From assembly GCA_023614405.1 (NCBI GenBank), contig CM042697.1, positions 191,393,189-191,457,188 of the forward strand: DNA of 64,000 bases, in the 5' to 3' direction. Made by a program: the position numbers and the translations under genes. Below the pieces are notes generated by a model. That model was not told the origin of the DNA. It made no database searches and worked only from the letters and a program-made list of their open reading frames with translations. Shown here in pieces: positions 21,629 through 32,657 of this stretch; the stretch's first letter is position 1; each line of letters begins with the position of its first letter. This DNA comes from Avena insularis. Lineage: Eukaryota > Streptophyta > Magnoliopsida > Poales > Poaceae.

Positions 21629-23514
21629 TGTTGGAGATATGCCCTAGAGGCAATAATAAAAGTAGTTATTATTATATCTTTGTGTTTATGATAAATGTTT
21701 ACATTCATGCTATAATAGTATTAACAAGGAAACATTAATACTTGTGTGATTTGTGAACTTAATTTGAAGTCCCTAGTAAAGCCTCTATATAATACTAGCT
21801 TGTTGGTTAATGGATGATTGTGGTTTCCCTATCATGAACATTGAGATGTTATTAACAACAAGATCATATCGTTAGGAGAATGATATGATGGACATACTCC
21901 TATAGATAAGCGTAGCATAAAGATCAAGTCATTTTAATAGTTCAATTGCTATATGCTTTCTGATACATAGTAATCTAATTCCTTCGACCATGAGATCATG
22001 CATATCACCTTACGGATGGATGCTTTGATGACATCAAACACCACACCGTGAATCGGGTGGCTATAAAGGTGGCATTGAGTGTTCGGAAAGTATTGGTTGA
22101 AACACATGGATCAAGAGTGGATTTGTCCATCCATATGACTAGATATACTCTGGGCCTCTCGGTGAAATGTCATCCAATTAGCTTGCAAGCATGTGACCGG
22201 CTCACAAGGGATCACATATCACGAACGAGAAAAGAGTACTTATCGAACGAGGTTGAACTAGGTATGCGTAGATACCGACGATCATAACCTCGGATAAGTA
22301 AACTATCGTGAGACAAAGGGAAATTGATATCGTATGTAAGTGGTTCATTCAATCGCAAAGTAATCGAGAAATATGTGGGCCATATAAATTTCCAGATTCC
22401 TCTATTGGTTATTGTTCGAGAAGTGTCTCGATCATGTCCGCATAATTCACGAACCGTAGGGAGACACACTTAAGGATTCGACGTTGTTTTGAGTAGTTAT
22501 GGAATGATGAGAAAGAGACTGAATGTTGTTGAGTCCGGATGGGATCCGGGATATCACGAGGAGATCCGGAATGGTCCGAGAATAAGATTCATATAAGGAA
22601 AGTCCCGCTTTGAGTTGGGGAATGGTTCCGTGTTTTCATCGGGAATGTTCTAGAATGTTCGAAATGTCCCAAGACTCCGGAGGAAGGGTACATGAATGTG
22701 TTGTATCAAGTTGGTATGATTGCATCATGTACTAAGTGTCATCGCTGAACCAAATAAAGGATTAATTCAAATCCTAGTTTGAAAAGTCAAACAGCTAGTT
22801 TGAAAAGTCAAACGGCTAAATTTGGAAAGAGGAAAAGAGGAGGAGTGGAAACTGAGGTTGAGAGGAGTTCCTCCTCCAACCGTGCCAGACCCTCCAAGCC
22901 GAGTTGGGGAGGGACTCTCTCCTCCTGGCCGGCCCTCCACCTATATAAGGAGGCGTGGCTCCCTCCTAGCACAGAAGATCCTCTCCTCCAAACCCTAGCC
23001 GACGGCGCTGCCACCTCCACTGCCGCCGCCGACCTAGGCCAAGCCGCCACCGCCTAGCAACCCTAGCCGCCGGCCAAGCTTCCTCCTCGGCGTGTCTAAA
23101 CCCTAGATCGTCGAGGGACTCTCTCATACTCCACCATACTCGCTCCGGCTTAAGGCAAAGCCCTGCGAGATCTCCCCTCTACTTCCGGTACCACAGTTGT
23201 TGTCTTTGGGAATCGCGAGGAGAGTGCTACAACCTCCGCTCTTTGGAACAAGGAGAGGAAGGTCTTCGTCGAGTACCAAACGTGTGACCGATTGACGGAG
23301 CGCTTGAACGCAACCGGAAGGATCGTCTACGCGATCTTGAGATCGGGAAGAGTACGACTACATCACCCACGAGAATCCGCTCTCGTTAAACACTTTGGGA
23401 TCTTCGAGGGTGAGTTATTCTATCGACTCGTTGCTACAATCTAGTAGATAGATCTTGGCTTGTTTGTTTGTATGCGGTAGAATTTTTTTGTTTTCCATGC
23501 TACGAAACCCTACA
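21629..23514 (+). repeat. 5' LTR of Copia 2 (1886 bp)
   Basis: It runs from TGTTGGAGATATGCCC to CCCTACA. TATATAAGG at 22942-22950 is a likely TATA box. It is very similar to the 3' LTR; the differences I can see are largely 1-4-bp indels beside C/G runs and a few C-to-T or G-to-A changes. Confidence 0.95.
22942..22950 (+). promoter_or_regulatory. TATA box of the Copia 2 LTR
   Basis: TATATAAGG lies about 1.3 kb into the LTR and is followed by a GC-rich region, as in BARE/Angela-type LTR promoters. The same motif is found at the same place in the 3' LTR (near 29937). Confidence 0.65.
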
Positions 23515-23515
23515 G

Positions 23516-23526
23516 TGGTATCAGAG
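23516..23526 (+). promoter_or_regulatory. Copia 2 primer-binding site
   Basis: TGGTATCAGAG, complementary to the 3' end of initiator tRNA-Met, lies one base after the 5' LTR. Confidence 0.93.
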
Positions 23527-24696
23527 TTGTGTCTATATGTAGATCTGTTGCACGAGTAGAACACAATGGTCATTGTGGGCGTTGACGCTTTTATTGTCGA
23601 TTGCTTCTTGTGTACTTTGCATCTTGCGGTATGTTGGGATGAAGCGGCCTGGGCTAACCTTACATGACATCGTTCATGAGACTTGCTCCACGCTTGACAT
23701 GCAACTTGTATTGCATAAGTGGCTTTGCGGGTGCCTGTTTCTCCTAGCATAGTTAAGATCCAATTTACAACGGGTGATTAACAATACTAGTATCAATTTT
23801 GTGGTTCATGTTCATAAGTTAGAACGACACTTATTGAAAGCCCCAAACCACGTAAAACATGCAAAGAAAGTAGAGGCGTCTAACTTTGTTTTGCAGGGGT
23901 GTGCTGTGATGTGATATGGCCATGATTGTGATTATATTTGATGTATGCAATGTTCCTTATTGTAAGTTGGCAACTGGCAGGAGCCATATGGTTGTCTTTA
24001 ATTTCTGTTACGACCCGCGTGTCTATTCAAAGTAGTTGTAATAGTTGAAGCCGTGATCTACAACCATGGAGAAGCGTCATTGACCTTGATGCAATGCCGG
24101 TGATGATGGAGATCATGTTCGTGCTAGAAGATGGAGATCGGAAGCACAAAGAAGAAAGGCCATATCATATCACATATTATGAATTGCATGTGATGTTAAT
24201 CCTTTATGCATCTTGTATTGCTTAGTAGACAATGGTAGCATTATAAGATGATCCCTCATGCACATGAATTTCAAGTCATAAAGTGTTCACCCTTAGTTAG
24301 CACCGTTGCTAAAGCTTGTTGTTTCGAAGCACCACGTGATGATCGGGTGTGTTACATTCTGCAAGTGCATACAACGTGAGCAAGCCAGATTTGCTCATGC
24401 GGAAACTAAGGTTTGATCTTGACGAGCCTAGCATGTACGCATACATGGTCTCGAACACGGATCACCGAAGGTAAAGCATGAATCATATAGTAGATATGAT
24501 GAACATGTCGATTGTTCGCCATTGAAACTATATCAACTCTCGTGATGATCGGTGTTGATGTGGTGGATTTGGTTCGTGATCACTAAAACAATGTGAGGGA
24601 TATTGTTTTGAGGGAGTTCACCTAGATTAATTTTATTAATTTGAACTCAATTTGTCATAAACTTAGTCTAAACTATTGCAAATATGTTGTAGATCA
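23527..24696 (+). other. Copia 2 untranslated leader
   Basis: About 1.17 kb without a coding frame separates the primer-binding site from the gag ATG. Its second half parallels 1506-2415 of Copia 1. Long leaders are normal in this group and would contain dimerisation and packaging signals, which I cannot locate. Confidence 0.7.
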
Positions 24697-25500
24697 ATGG
24701 CAGCCCTACCATCAATTTTAATGCGTTCCTAGAGAAAGAAAAGTTGAAAAACAATGGAAGCAACTTCATGGATTGGTTCCGCAATTTGAGGATTGTCCTC
24801 ACAGGTAATTTGACCTATGTGGATGCACCACTGGGTGACCCACTGCGGTGATCTTGCCGATGAAGTAAAGAATGTTTACCTCACTCGGAAGACTCAAGAC
24901 TCACAGTTTAGTGTGCTATCTTGTATGGTTTAGAATCGAGCTTGTAAAAGGTTTGAGAATTCAGACCCATATGATATTGTCGAGGATCTCAAATTGATCT
25001 TTGAGACTCATGCGGTAGTTGAAAGCTATGAGGCTTCAAAAGTTCTTTAACCAAGATGGAAGAGGCTGCACGTCAAAAGCATGTGCTTAAGATGTCCAGG
25101 CACGCAAACAAACTTCAAAGCTTGGGTATTGTGATTCCTAATGCTTTGGGGATTTACCGTGTCCTCTAATCACTACCACCAAGTTACAAGAACTTTGTGA
25201 TGAACTACAACATGCAAAACATGAACAAGGCGTTGCGAACTCTTTGCCATGTTGAAGTCTGCAAGTGGAGATCAAGAAAGAGCACCAAGTGTTGTTGGTC
25301 AATAAGACCACCAAATTCAAGAAAGGCAAGTCTAAGGTAAGGGACACTTCAAGAAGGGTGGTAAGAAAGTTGCCACGCCACGAAGAAGACCAAGGCTGGA
25401 CCTAAGCCCGACAATCGAGTGCTTTACCGCAAGGAGAAGGTCATCGAAGCGGAATTGCCCAAAGTACTTGGCGGATTTGAAGAACGGCAACATCAAGAAG
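24697..25500 (+). pseudogene. gag: Copia 2 gag, frameshifted
   Basis: The ATG at 24697 matches the Copia 1 gag start, but a base is missing four codons in (GCAGCCCTACC against GGCCCCTACC), so the frame is lost at once. Further small deletions follow throughout (for example near 24820-24870). The zinc-knuckle region near 25415-25460 is recognisable only as shifted fragments. No long frame remains although the DNA is clearly homologous to 2416-3230. Confidence 0.85.
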
Positions 25501-25653
25501 AAAGGTATATCTGATATACATGTTATTGATGTGTATCTCACTAGTACTAAATAGTAGTGCTCAGGTATTTGATAATCGGTTCGTTGCTCATATTTGTAAC
25601 TCAAACAAAGCCGCAGAATAAACGGAAGCTAGCGAAGAACGAGGTGACGGCGC
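25501..25653 (+). pseudogene. Copia 2 protease remnant
   Basis: This region corresponds to the Copia 1 protease. The DNA for the DTG active-site block is present near 25568-25600 but carries single-base insertions or deletions, so the motif is not read cleanly in one frame. Confidence 0.6.
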
Positions 25654-26934
25654 GTGGGAAGCGGATCAAAGGTTGATGTGATCGCGGTCGGCACGCTACC
25701 CCTTCATCTACCATCGGGATTAGTTTTATACTTAAATAATTGTTATTTGGTGCCTGCGTTAAGCATGAACATTATATCGGGATCTTGTTTATTGCGAGGC
25801 GGTTACTTGTTTAAGTCTGAGAATAATGGTTGTTCGATTTATATGAGTAGTATGTTTTATGCACATGCACCTTTGATAGATGGTCTATTCTTGTTGAATC
25901 TCGATAGTGGAAATACACATATTAATAACATTGAGGCTAAACGTTTGAAATCGAGCGATAACTCGACCTATATGTGGCACTGTCGTCTTGGTCACATTGG
26001 AGTGAAGCGTATGAAGAAACTCCATTCTTATGGACTTCTTGAATCACTTGATTTCGAATCACTTGATATATGCGAAGCATGTCTGATGGGTAAAATGACT
26101 AAGACTCCATTTTCTGGTATGATGGAGCGAGCTACGGACTTATTGGAAATCATACATACCAATGTGTGTGGTCCAATGAGTGTAGCATCGCGCGGTGGTT
26201 ATGTTATGTTCTTACCTTCACGGATGACTTGAGTAGATATGGGTATATCTATTTCATGAAACATAAGTCCGAAACTTTCGAGAAGTTTAAGGAATTTCAA
26301 AGTGAGGTAGAGAATCAACGTAACAAGAAGATTAAATTTCTACGTTCTGATCGTGGAGGTGAATATCTAAGTTACGAGTTTGGCGAGCATTTGAAGAAAT
26401 GCGGAATACTTTCACAATTGACACCGCCGGGAACACCACAACATAATGGTGTGTCCGAACGTCGTAATCGAACTCTCTTAGATATGGTTCGTTCTATGAT
26501 GTCACTTACAGATTTACCGCTATCATTTTGGGGTTATGCATTAGAAACAGCCGCATTCACTTTCAATAGGGCACCATCTAAATCCATAGAAACGACACCG
26601 TATGAATTATGGTTTGGGAAGAAACCTAGATTGTCGTTCCTTAAAGTTTGGGGATGCGAAGCCTATGTAAATAAGTTACAGCCGGACAAGCTTGAACCCA
26701 AAGCGAAAATGTCTTCATAGGATACCCAAGGAAACTATTGGGTATACCTTCTATCATAGATCCGAAGGCAAAATCTTCGTTGCCAAGAATGGATCCTTTC
26801 TAGAGAAGGAATTTCTCTCGAAAGAAGTGACTGGAAGGAAAGTAGAACTTGACGAGGTTGTTGAACCTTCTCTCGAAATTGCGAGTAGCGTAGCGTCGGA
26901 AGAAGTTCCTGTGGTGCCTACACCAATTAGATAG
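25654..26934 (+). pseudogene. int: Copia 2 integrase, triad preserved over two frames
   Basis: The pre-integrase domain is intact: MWHCRLGHIGVKRMKKLHSY and CEACLMGKMTKTPFSG. A one-base deletion near 26200 shifts the frame. The core then reads LTFTDDLSRYGYIYFMKHKS, FLRSDRGGEYLSYEFGEH and PPGTPQHNGVSERRNRTLLD, giving the D, D and E of the catalytic triad. AFTFNRAPSKSIETTPYELW and LSFLKVWGCEAYVNK follow, with another frameshift near 26710 and a stop at 26932-26934. This copy keeps the 176 bp that Copia 1 has lost. Confidence 0.9.
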
Positions 26935-27780
26935 GAAGCTAATGATGATGATCATGAAACTTCGGTCGAAGTTACTACAGAGCCTCGCAGGTCAACGAGA
27001 ACTCGTACCACTCCAGATTGGTATGATCCCGTTATGAGTGTCATGTTTGTGGACAACACCGATGACCCTGAGACATATGAGGAAGCGATGATGAGCCCAG
27101 ATTCCAATAAATGGCAAGAAGCCATGAAATCCGAGATTGGATCCATGTACGAAAACCAAGTGTGGACTTTGGTGGACTTACCAGATGGTAGGAAGGTCAT
27201 CGAGAACAAATGGATCTTCAAGAAGAAAGCAGATGTTGATGGTAATGTTATCGTTTATAAAGCTCGACTTGTCGCAAAAGGGTTTCGACAAATTCAAGGA
27301 GTTGACGATGAGACTTTCTCACCAAAGAGCGAAGCTAAAGTCTGTGAGGATTATGTTAGCAATCGCTGCATATTACGATTATGAGATATGGCAGATGGAT
27401 GTCAAAACAGCATTCCTCAATGGAGAAATTGATCAAGAGTTGTATATGATGCAACCCAAAGGTTTTGTTGATCCTAAAGATGCTAACAAGGTATGCAAAC
27501 TTCAACGGTCCATCTATGGATTGAAGCAAGCATCCCGAAGTTGGAATCAACGTTTTGATAAGGTGATCAAAAGTTTTGGTTTTATACAAACTTATGGAGA
27601 AGCTTGTATTTACAAGAAAGTGAGTGGGAGCTCAGAGCATTCTTAATACTATATGTAGATGACATATTGTTGATTGGGAATGATGTAGACCTTCTTAATA
27701 GTGTCAAGGAATATTTGAATAATAGTTTTTCAATGAAGGATCTTGGCTTACATATTAGGCATAAATATTTATAGAGATAG
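26935..27780 (+). pseudogene. rt: Copia 2 reverse transcriptase, frameshifted
   Basis: WQEAMKSEIGSMYENQVWTL and NKWIFKKKADVDGNV are in one frame (from 27034). After a small indel near 27315 the next frame gives QMDVKTAFLNGEIDQELYMM, PKGFVDPKDANKVCKLQRSI and YGLKQASRSWNQRFDKV. A stop ends it at 27644-27646, just before the YVDD box (LYVDDILLIGN, near 27648-27680), which is in another frame. All RT motifs are present in the DNA; only small indels break it. Confidence 0.9.
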
Positions 27781-28621
27781 ATCGAAACGCCAAATATCAT
27801 TGTCACAAAGTACATATTTGGACAAAGTTCTAAAGAGGTTTGGAATGGAAGATAGCAAGAAAGGGTTCTTGCCCATGTTGCCCAATACGACCTTGAGTAA
27901 AACTCAAAGTCCGACATCGGCAGAAGATAGAGAAAGGATGAGTAAGACTCCCTATGCCTCATCCATAGGATCTCTAATGTATGCCATGCTATGTACTAGA
28001 CCCGACATTGCATATGTTGTTAGTTTAACTAGCAGATATCAAAGTGATCTAGGAGTGGATCATTGACGTGATCAAAAACATCCTTAAGTACTTGAGAAGA
28101 ACTAAGGATATGGTTCTTTCTTATGGAGGTGATGAACAGCTCGTTGTTAATGGTTACACCGATGCTAGTTGGAACACCGATCCGGATGATTCTAAATCAC
28201 AACTGGATAATGATTTATTTTGAATGGTGCGGCTTAATGGAGGAGTGCAAAGCAAAGCGTTGTGGCGAGATCTTCAACTGAATCGGAATACATGGTCGCT
28301 TTGGAGGCTTCACAAGAAGCGATATGGATGAAAGAGTTCATTACAGAGCTGGGTGTGGTTCCTAGTCTGCTGGACCCAATGTCTATCTCTTGTGATAACA
28401 TGGGCGCCATAGCCAATGCGCAAGAACCAAGGTCACACAAGAAGCTGAAGCACATCAAGCTACGTTTTCACGCTATTCGAGAACATATCCAAGATGGGGA
28501 TATAAAGATTTGCAAAGTACACACAGATCTGAATGTGGCGGATCTGTTGACTAAACCTCTCCCGAGGGCAAAACATGACCAGCACCAAACTGCCATTGGT
28601 GTTCGGTATATTACCATGTAA
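27781..28621 (+). pseudogene. rnh: Copia 2 RNase H and polyprotein end, frameshifted
   Basis: Segments LDKVLKRFGMEDSKKGFLPM, RMSKTPYASSIGSLMYAMLC and TRPDIAYVVSLTSRYQSD form the end of the RT connection. NGYTDASWNTDPDDSKS comes in a shifted frame, then ARSSTESEYMVALEASQEAI, SISCDNMGAIANAQEPRSHK, LKHIKLRFHAIREHIQDGDI and KVHTDLNVADLLTKPLPRAK to the stop at 28619-28621. The C-terminal half is uninterrupted for 120 codons. Confidence 0.88.
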
Positions 28622-28639
28622 TCTAGATTAGATGACTCT

Positions 28640-28655
28640 AGTGCAAGTGGGAGAC
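28640..28655 (+). promoter_or_regulatory. Polypurine tract of Copia 2
   Basis: AGTGCAAGTGGGAGAC abuts the 3' LTR start and is identical to the tract of Copia 1. Confidence 0.9.
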
Positions 28656-30487
28656 TGTTGGAGATATGCCCTAGAGGCAATAATAAAAGTAGTTATTATT
28701 AGATCTTTGTGTTTATGATAAATGTTTACATTCATGCTATAATAGTATTAACAAGGAAACATTAATACTTGTGTGATTTGTGAACTTAATTTGAAGTCCC
28801 TAGTAAAGCCTCTATATAATACTAGCTTGTTGGTTAATGGATGATTGTGGTTTCCCTATCATGAACATTGAGATGTTATTAACAACAAGATCATATCGTT
28901 AGGAGAATGATATGATGGACATACTCCTATAGATAAGCGTAGCATAAAGATCAAGTCATTTTAATAGTTCAATTGCTATATGCTTTCTGATACATAGTAA
29001 TCTAATTCCTTTGACCATGAGATCATGCATATCACCTTTACCGGATGGATGCTTTGATGACATCAAACACCACACCGTAACTGGGTGGCTATAAAGGTGG
29101 CATTGAGTATTCGGAAAGTATTGGTTGAAACACATGGATCAAGAGTGGATTTGTCCATCCATATGAGATAGATATACTGGGCCTCTCGGTGAAATGTCAT
29201 CCAATTAGCTTGCAAGCATGTGACTGCTCACAAGGGATCACATATCACGAACGAGAAAAGAGTACTTACCTGTAACGAGCTTGAACTAGGTATGCAGAGA
29301 TACCGACGATCATAACCTCGGATAAGTAAACTATCGTGAGACAAAGGGAAATTGATATCGTATGTAAGTGGTTCATTCGATCGCAAAGTAATCGAGAAAT
29401 ATGTGGGAGCCATATGAATTTCCAGATTCCTCTATTGGTTATTGTTCGAGAAGTGTCTCGATCATGTCCGCATAATTCACGAACCGTAGGGAGACACACT
29501 TAAGGATTGACGTTGTTTTGAGTAGTTATGGAATGATGAGAAAGAGATCGAATGTTGTTCGAGTCCGGATGGGATCCGGATATCACGAGGAGATCCGGAG
29601 AATAAGATTCATATAAGGAAAGTCCTGCTTTGGAGTTGGGGAATGGTTCCTGTTTTCATCGGAATGTTCTAGAATGTTCAAATGTCCCAAGACCGGAGGA
29701 AGGGTACATGAATGTGTTGTATCAAGTTGGTATGATTGCATCATGTACTAAGTGTCATCGCTGAACCAAATAAAGGATTAATTCAAATCCTAGTTTGAAA
29801 AGTCAAACGGCTAAATTTGGAAAGAGGAAAAGAGGAGGAGTGGGAAACCGAGTTGGAGAGGAGTTCCTCCTCCAACCAATGAGCACCCTCCAAGCCGAGT
29901 GGGAGGGACTCTCCTCCCTTGGCCGCCCCCTCCACCTATATAAGGAGGGCAGGGCCCCTCCTAGCACACAAGATCCTCTCCTCCAAACCCTAGCCACGGC
30001 CGCCACCTCCATCGGCCGCCGACCTAGGCCAAGCCGCCGCCTAGCAACCCTAGCCGCCGGCCAAGCTTCCTCCTCGGCGTGTCTAAACCCTAGATCGTCT
30101 AGGGACTCTCTCATACTCCACCATACTCGCTTCGGCTTAAGGCGAAGCCTCATGAGATCTCCCTCTACTCCCATACCTTGTTGTCTTCCGGAATCCCGAG
30201 GAGAGTGCTACAACCTCACGTCTTGGAACAAGGAGAGGAAGGTCTTCGTCAGCCGAAAATCTGTAACGCAGGACCGATTATGGCCTTGGGAAGGATCGTC
30301 TACGCAATCTTGAGATCGGGAAGAGTACGACTACATCACCCACGAGAATCCGCTCTCGTTAAACACTTTGGAATCTTCGAGGGTGAGTTATTCTATCGAC
30401 TCGTTGCTACAATATAGTAGATAGATCTTGGCTTGTTTGTTTGTATGCGGTAGAAAATTTTTGTTTTCCATGCTACGAAACCCTACA
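28656..30487 (+). repeat. 3' LTR of Copia 2 (1832 bp)
   Basis: It runs from TGTTGGAGATATGCCC to CCCTACA and is followed at once by the ATAGA duplication. It is 54 bp shorter than the 5' LTR through scattered small deletions, including one copy of a short duplicated AGTTTGAAAAGTCAAAC-type unit near 22780-22815 that is single here. Confidence 0.95.
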
Positions 30488-30492
30488 ATAGA
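30488..30492. other. Target-site duplication ATAGA, right copy
   Basis: ATAGA directly follows the 3' LTR end CTACA and matches 21624-21628. Host sequence of the Gypsy antisense gene resumes here. Confidence 0.93.
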
Positions 30493-31003
30493 AGGATAAG
30501 AAGTGGACATAGGGGCAGATGGAAATCCCGCACCCACCCAGTGGATAAACACCACCGGTGCCAGATTGCCTCTTCACAGAGTAGAGTCTCCGGAAGATGC
30601 CAAAGTGAGGCTCGATACCGAGCTAGCACTCACAAAGAGTGATGAAGCAGGTGATGTGGAGAAGGGAGTTGGGCAACAGATGATGAAGCTGAAGCCCATA
30701 AAGAAAAAGAATCCCATGAAGAAATTCATGGGAGGGCAACGAGAGACCACGAACAACGAAAGCAAAGAACATAACCCGAAACCCTTTGAGTGGGCTCGGA
30801 ATTACCTCATGGTCAGGAAGAATGGCGTCGCCCTTGTTCTTGGAGATCAAGCCGGACTCGCGCAACTTGCGCAAATCCGCCTCCCTCATCTGAGTACGCC
30901 GCCATCCGCCATCAGTGGTGCGACTGGGAGCAGCAACCTTCTTGGCGGCACAGGCGGCGCTCGAGCAAGCTTCGACATACAAACTCTTCTTCGGCTTGCC
31001 CAT
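30488..31003 (-). pseudogene. N-terminal part of the Gypsy antisense gene (Transposase_28-like)
   Basis: On the minus strand the frame starts MGKPKKSLYVEACSSAACAA at 31003. It continues with MREADLRKLRESGLISK, HEVIPSPLKGFRVMFFAFVV and RGLSLPSHEFLHGILFLYGL, then QLHHLLPNSLLHITCFITLC. The pattern of an EADL helix, IP.P, a VRGLSLP block and GLQLHHL.PNS is that of the grass putative gypsy type transposon domain. A frame change falls near 30620, then GGCGISICPYVHFLSFY runs to the ATAGA junction and joins LYESVQQW at 21628. The function of this antisense protein is unknown. Confidence 0.78.
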
Positions 31004-31480
31004 CTTGGTGATGCGGCGAGCGCGGTGGTGTGAGCGGAGAAAATATGAAGGGAACACACGGAGGATGTCCAGTGTGTAGTGCAAGTAAGAGCTCTGGAAA
31101 TGGCAACAATGGTGAAAGATGAACGCAAATGGCGAATGGGTAAAACTGCCTCTATTTTTTCCACAGTATAAAAGGATGAGTACGACGAAGCGGATCCATT
31201 GATGCTGAAGCCCTAACGCGTGTCCTTCATCCCACTGTACACGTGTCAACATCTGTCTGAACCGTCACGAACACGCCACACACTACACACGAGAATCGAT
31301 GAGACACCATAATTTTAGCCACGATTACGCGTGACTAGTCAAATTCAAGTAAGACGGTGGGACCCATGGTCATCCCATCGCATCGTCTCTGCTGCCGCAA
31401 ACGGTTGAGCTCACCAATCGTCAGCAATGATGTCATCAAAGCAAATCCAGCAACGGCTCAAAACTTTCGCCTGAACAAAA
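31004..31480. other. Promoter-side region of the antisense gene
   Basis: No conserved domain appears here. The sequence lies upstream of the antisense start codon and so should contain its promoter. On the minus strand a TATA-like TATACTGTGG occurs near 31161-31170, about 160 bp before the start. That assignment is only a suggestion. Confidence 0.35.
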
Positions 31481-31800
31481 AGTACATACTCAAGTCTGCG
31501 ACTCAACCAACTACTCGGGGGATACTCCTATTAGGAGCTCTGGCCGCGCACCTGAGAAACTACTATGGTAACAACGCCTCAAAGTAATCTTCGTGTTCTA
31601 CGTCGAGTCTGCGACTCCACTACAGACTCGGGGGCTACTCCCATAGGGAGCGTCAGTCATGCATTCAAAAAAATACGTCCTTCGGACAGACAATCAAAAC
31701 ATCCGCAAAATGAATGAACTAAAGTCTCATCTCGAGTCTATGACTCGAACAGACACTTGGGGGGCTACTCCCATAGGGAGCGCTGGTCGCGCACCCTATG
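31481..31800 (+). repeat. Tandem repeats containing polypurine-tract-like cores
   Basis: Three units each hold a GAGTCTGCGACTC-type hairpin, then a CTCGGGGGCTAC-like tract, then TCCCATAGGGAGC, at about 31489-31551, 31603-31660 and 31726-31792. Related Gypsy elements use CTCGGGGGCTAC as polypurine tract, and the minus-strand LTR at the right edge of this window (63944) is preceded by just such a tract. The true tract before the 3' LTR here is degenerate (ACTCATGGGCTAC). Confidence 0.7.
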
Positions 31801-32350
31801 AACTATTAGAATGAGATCCTTTGGATCAAATATGATAAAAATCTTTTTGGCAACTTTGCCCGAATTACCGCTAAGTGACAGTAAGTCTCCTTGGTCACCC
31901 AAAACACCTCCGCGGTGGAAAACCTTCGGATGTTGTTTCTATGACACAAAGATAAGTCCTATAGATAACATATGATGGCCTGGTAACGCACCCGACCGCG
32001 CTCTGCTAGTAACATACCGTGACAACACGCACGATGAAAAATCCCGATGGACGCGTTGGGTATCTAACTCAAAACACTGGAATTCGACTCCTGTAAGACC
32101 TCAACGGCCTGAGTCGAATTACACCAGCATCGTTCCGGATTCGAGTCCGGGGACTCGAGTCTAAAGAAGATAGTGTTGTTTTGTCCAATGACAGTAAATG
32201 ACCCTGATCCGCCGGGTGAGTCAGGCACACGTATCAACAATCACTATGAACTGACATGTTTATTCAAAAGTCAGGTTCATATGAGAAGCACCCAAAAGTT
32301 TATAGAGTCTCCAGTCAAATCTATGATTCGACAGAACACTCATGGGCTAC
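31801..32350 (+). other. Gypsy 3' untranslated region and degenerate polypurine tract
   Basis: No frame of interest. Short GACTCGAGTC-type palindromes recur near 32110-32162. The last bases ACTCATGGGCTAC directly before the 3' LTR occupy the place of the polypurine tract. Confidence 0.55.
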
Positions 32351-32560
32351 TGACATGGATATACCCTATGGGTGCCTCATATTAGTATACCCGGTCCAGC
32401 CCAGTGAAGGCCCACGTGAAGACTTGCTGCCCAAGGAAACTCCGGGTGGCCCAAGCCCAACGGAAGTTCGACTCGTTGTAGGACACGACTAGTGGTAGAT
32501 AGAATTTCAAAGGGTCTAACCCTAGCTTGTAACCGACTCGACCTACCCCCGGCACCTGGC
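32351..32560 (+). repeat. Truncated 3' LTR of the Gypsy element
   Basis: It matches the first 210 bp of the 5' LTR, starting TGACATGGATATACCC, with scattered substitutions. Homology stops at GGCACCTGGC, just before the TATA box; the rest of the LTR is not found elsewhere in the window. Confidence 0.9.
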
Positions 32561-32657
32561 TGTAACAACCCTAGTTTCATTAAATATTAATTAGGGTTTG
32601 ATTTGCGTATTCATGAGCATCATCCTAAAAATGCATGAAAGAAATAATAGCAAAACT

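Larger units (their letters stand above)
21629..30487 (+). mobile_element. Complete Copia LTR retrotransposon 2 (Angela/Inga-like)
   Basis: Two LTRs (21629-23514 and 28656-30487), a tRNA-Met primer-binding site and a polypurine tract bound a 5.1-kb interior with gag, protease, integrase, RT and RNase H. The element is flanked by a perfect ATAGA duplication (21624-21628 and 30488-30492). It belongs to the same family as Copia 1 or a close sister. The structure is complete but the coding frames carry many small indels, so as printed it is not autonomous. It lies in the antisense gene of the Gypsy element and is younger than it. Confidence 0.97.
11296..32560 (+). mobile_element. Tat/Retand-type Gypsy element, 3' LTR truncated, with nested Copia
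   Basis: A 5' LTR (11296-about 11783), primer-binding site, gag, protease, RT, RNase H and integrase in Gypsy order are followed by a long 3' region carrying a gene on the opposite strand, then a partial 3' LTR (32351-32560). Integrase after RT, no chromodomain and the antisense ORF are typical of the Tat/Retand lineage. Without the nested Copia the element is about 12.4 kb. The pol frames carry several stops. No target-site duplication can be read because the 3' LTR is cut. Confidence 0.9.
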
